A stretch of 64,000 nt of DNA, from the NCBI RefSeq assembly GCF_900108345.1, contig NZ_FNVV01000014.1, forward strand, positions 1,178,001 through 1,242,000, read 5' to 3'. Under the pieces are notes generated by a model. It ran no database searches. It was not told the DNA's origin and saw only the letters and a program-made list of their open reading frames with translations. The translations under genes were made by a program, and so were the position numbers. How positions within the stretch are numbered: the stretch's first letter is position 1; every line of letters begins with the position of its first letter. This document shows, piece by piece, positions 62,901 to 64,000 of the stretch. Source of the DNA: Bacteroides ndongoniae (lineage in GTDB: Bacteria; Bacteroidota; Bacteroidia; Bacteroidales; Bacteroidaceae).

Positions 62901-64000
62901 ATGATATACCCACAGAATTTTGAACAGAAAATAGGTTTCGACCAGATACGCCAGCTGCTGAAAGAGAAGTGTTTAAGCACGCTGGGAGAAGAGAGAGTCA
63001 CAGACATGGAGTTTTCCGACCGTTTTAATGAGGTAAAGGAAAAACTGGACCAGGTCAGCGAATTTGTCCGCATCCTCCAGGAAGAAGACAACTTTCCCGC
63101 ACAATATTTTTTCGATGTACGGCCGTCGCTGAAACGTATTCGCGTAGAAGGCATGTACTTGGACGAACAGGAATTGTTCGACCTGCGCCGCTCGTTGGAA
63201 ACCATCCGGGACATCGTACGCTTTCTGCAAGTGAAGAACGAGGATGAAGAAGAAGCCTCCCCCTACCCTTGCCTAAGCAGACTGGCAGGTGACATCACCG
63301 TATTCCCACAGCTGATAGCGAAAATCAATGGAATTCTGTCGCCCTACGGTAAGATAAAGGACAATGCCTCTACCGAACTGGCACGCATCCGGCGCGAACT
63401 GGCCAGCACCATGGGAAGCATCTCGCGGTCGCTGAACAGCATCTTGCGCAATGCGCAGTCGGAGGGCATCATTGATAAGGATGTCACGCCCACCATGCGC
63501 GACGGACGACTGGTAATTCCCGTTGTACCTGCTCTGAAACGAAAGATAAAAGGTATAGTACACGACGAATCGGCCAGCGGAAAGACGGTATTCATCGAAC
63601 CGGCCGAAGTAGTGGAAGCCAACAACCGCATCCGTGAACTGGAAGGCGAAGAACGGCGCGAAATTATCCGCATACTGACGGAGTTCTCCAACCAGTTACG
63701 GCCTTCGATACCCGACGTACTACTGTCCTACGAGTTCCTGGCCGAGATCGACTTTATCCGTGCCAAAGCCTTGTTTGCCGAACAGACAGCAGCACTGAAG
63801 CCGGCACTCGAAAATAAACAGATCATAGACTGGACCATGGCTGTGCATCCGCTGTTGCAACTGTCGCTGGCCAAGCACGGCAAGAAAGTGGTGCCACTCG
63901 ACATCGAACTGGACCAGCAACGGCGCATCCTCATCATCTCCGGCCCCAACGCAGGCGGAAAGTCGGTCTGCCTGAAGACAGTAGGTCTGCTGCAATACAT
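62901..64000 (+). CDS. mutS2: Endonuclease MutS2, N-terminal part (cut by window end)
   Basis: 366 residues visible from ATG 62901 (MIYPQNFEQKIGFDQIRQLL); the frame is open to the end. The clamp/lever helical region (ESASGKTVFIEPAEVVEANN) and the P-loop LIISGPNAGGKSVCLKTVG are MutS2-typical. The protein lacks the MutS mismatch domain and carries its Smr nuclease domain at the missing C-terminus. It acts on branched DNA and on stalled ribosomes. Confidence 0.93.
   Translation, partial: MIYPQNFEQKIGFDQIRQLLKEKCLSTLGEERVTDMEFSDRFNEVKEKLDQVSEFVRILQEEDNFPAQYFFDVRPSLKRIRVEGMYLDEQELFDLRRSLETIRDIVRFLQVKNEDEEEASPYPCLSRLAGDITVFPQLIAKINGILSPYGKIKDNASTELARIRRELASTMGSISRSLNSILRNAQSEGIIDKDVTPTMRDGRLVIPVVPALKRKIKGIVHDESASGKTVFIEPAEVVEANNRIRELEGEERREIIRILTEFSNQLRPSIPDVLLSYEFLAEIDFIRAKALFAEQTAALKPALENKQIIDWTMAVHPLLQLSLAKHGKKVVPLDIELDQQRRILIISGPNAGGKSVCLKTVGLLQY

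Overview
The window is chromosomal DNA from a member of the Bacteroidaceae (Bacteroides or Phocaeicola). The family is indicated by the Bacteroidetes-type promoter boxes (TTTG, about 19 bases, then TAnnTTTG) in front of the tRNA genes and several coding genes, by weak Shine-Dalgarno use in core genes, by families typical of the group (NigD-like, DUF4494, DUF3127, DUF4348, DUF3853), and by mobilizable elements of the Bacteroides type. The species cannot be fixed from this sequence.

Region 1 (1-30.1 kb) is ordinary core genome. It holds a tRNA-Ser(GGA); a DUF4494, YggS and dihydroorotate-dehydrogenase-like gene group; phoH; folC and ridA overlapping tail to tail; a minus-strand run dnaN, exonuclease, coaBC, recN, rlmB and a TPR protein; murB and neighbours; the threonine-degradation pair tdh/kbl; a ferritin under a perfect 27-base palindrome; lysA and lysC; hisH-hisA-hisF-hisIE followed by an ftsE-like gene; and purU next to tRNA-Asp(GTC).

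Region 2 (30,137-40,579) is a 10.4-kb integrative mobilizable element (element 1) in the 3' end of tRNA-Asp, bounded by a 19-bp direct repeat. It carries two lipoproteins (cargo), a MobV-type relaxase, a putative oriT, a toprim primase, an iteron-like origin, a RepA-like ATPase, a DUF3853 helix-turn-helix protein, an unknown protein, a DUF1016 nuclease and a tyrosine integrase.

Region 3 (40.6-47.4 kb) is accessory but outside both elements. It holds a carboxymuconolactone-decarboxylase/cupin fusion and an aspartyl-protease-like protein, then a 4-kb module flanked by two ~126-bp imperfect direct repeats. The module encodes an AraC regulator, a chloramphenicol-acetyltransferase-like protein, a MATE pump broken by one in-frame TGA, and a Vat/CatB-type acetyltransferase.

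Region 4 (47,431-62,699) is a 15.3-kb sister element (element 2) in the opposite orientation, in the 3' end of tRNA-Ser(TGA). Its att repeat is the 13-bp core known for NBU2. It has the same backbone gene for gene. Its DUF1016 gene has lost its middle and gained a ~5.3-kb Firmicutes-type insert: mef efflux pump, msr(D) with its MYLIFM leader peptide, a nucleotidyltransferase, a methyltransferase and an HD hydrolase. At the cargo end it carries an SRPBCC protein and an acetyltransferase of three fused domains. After tRNA-Ser the core genome resumes with mutS2, cut by the window end.

The main structural result is that the two elements share their distal end. Each places an almost identical 16-bp-stem terminator just downstream of the tRNA it occupies, while the tRNA's original terminator is stranded outside the far att site.
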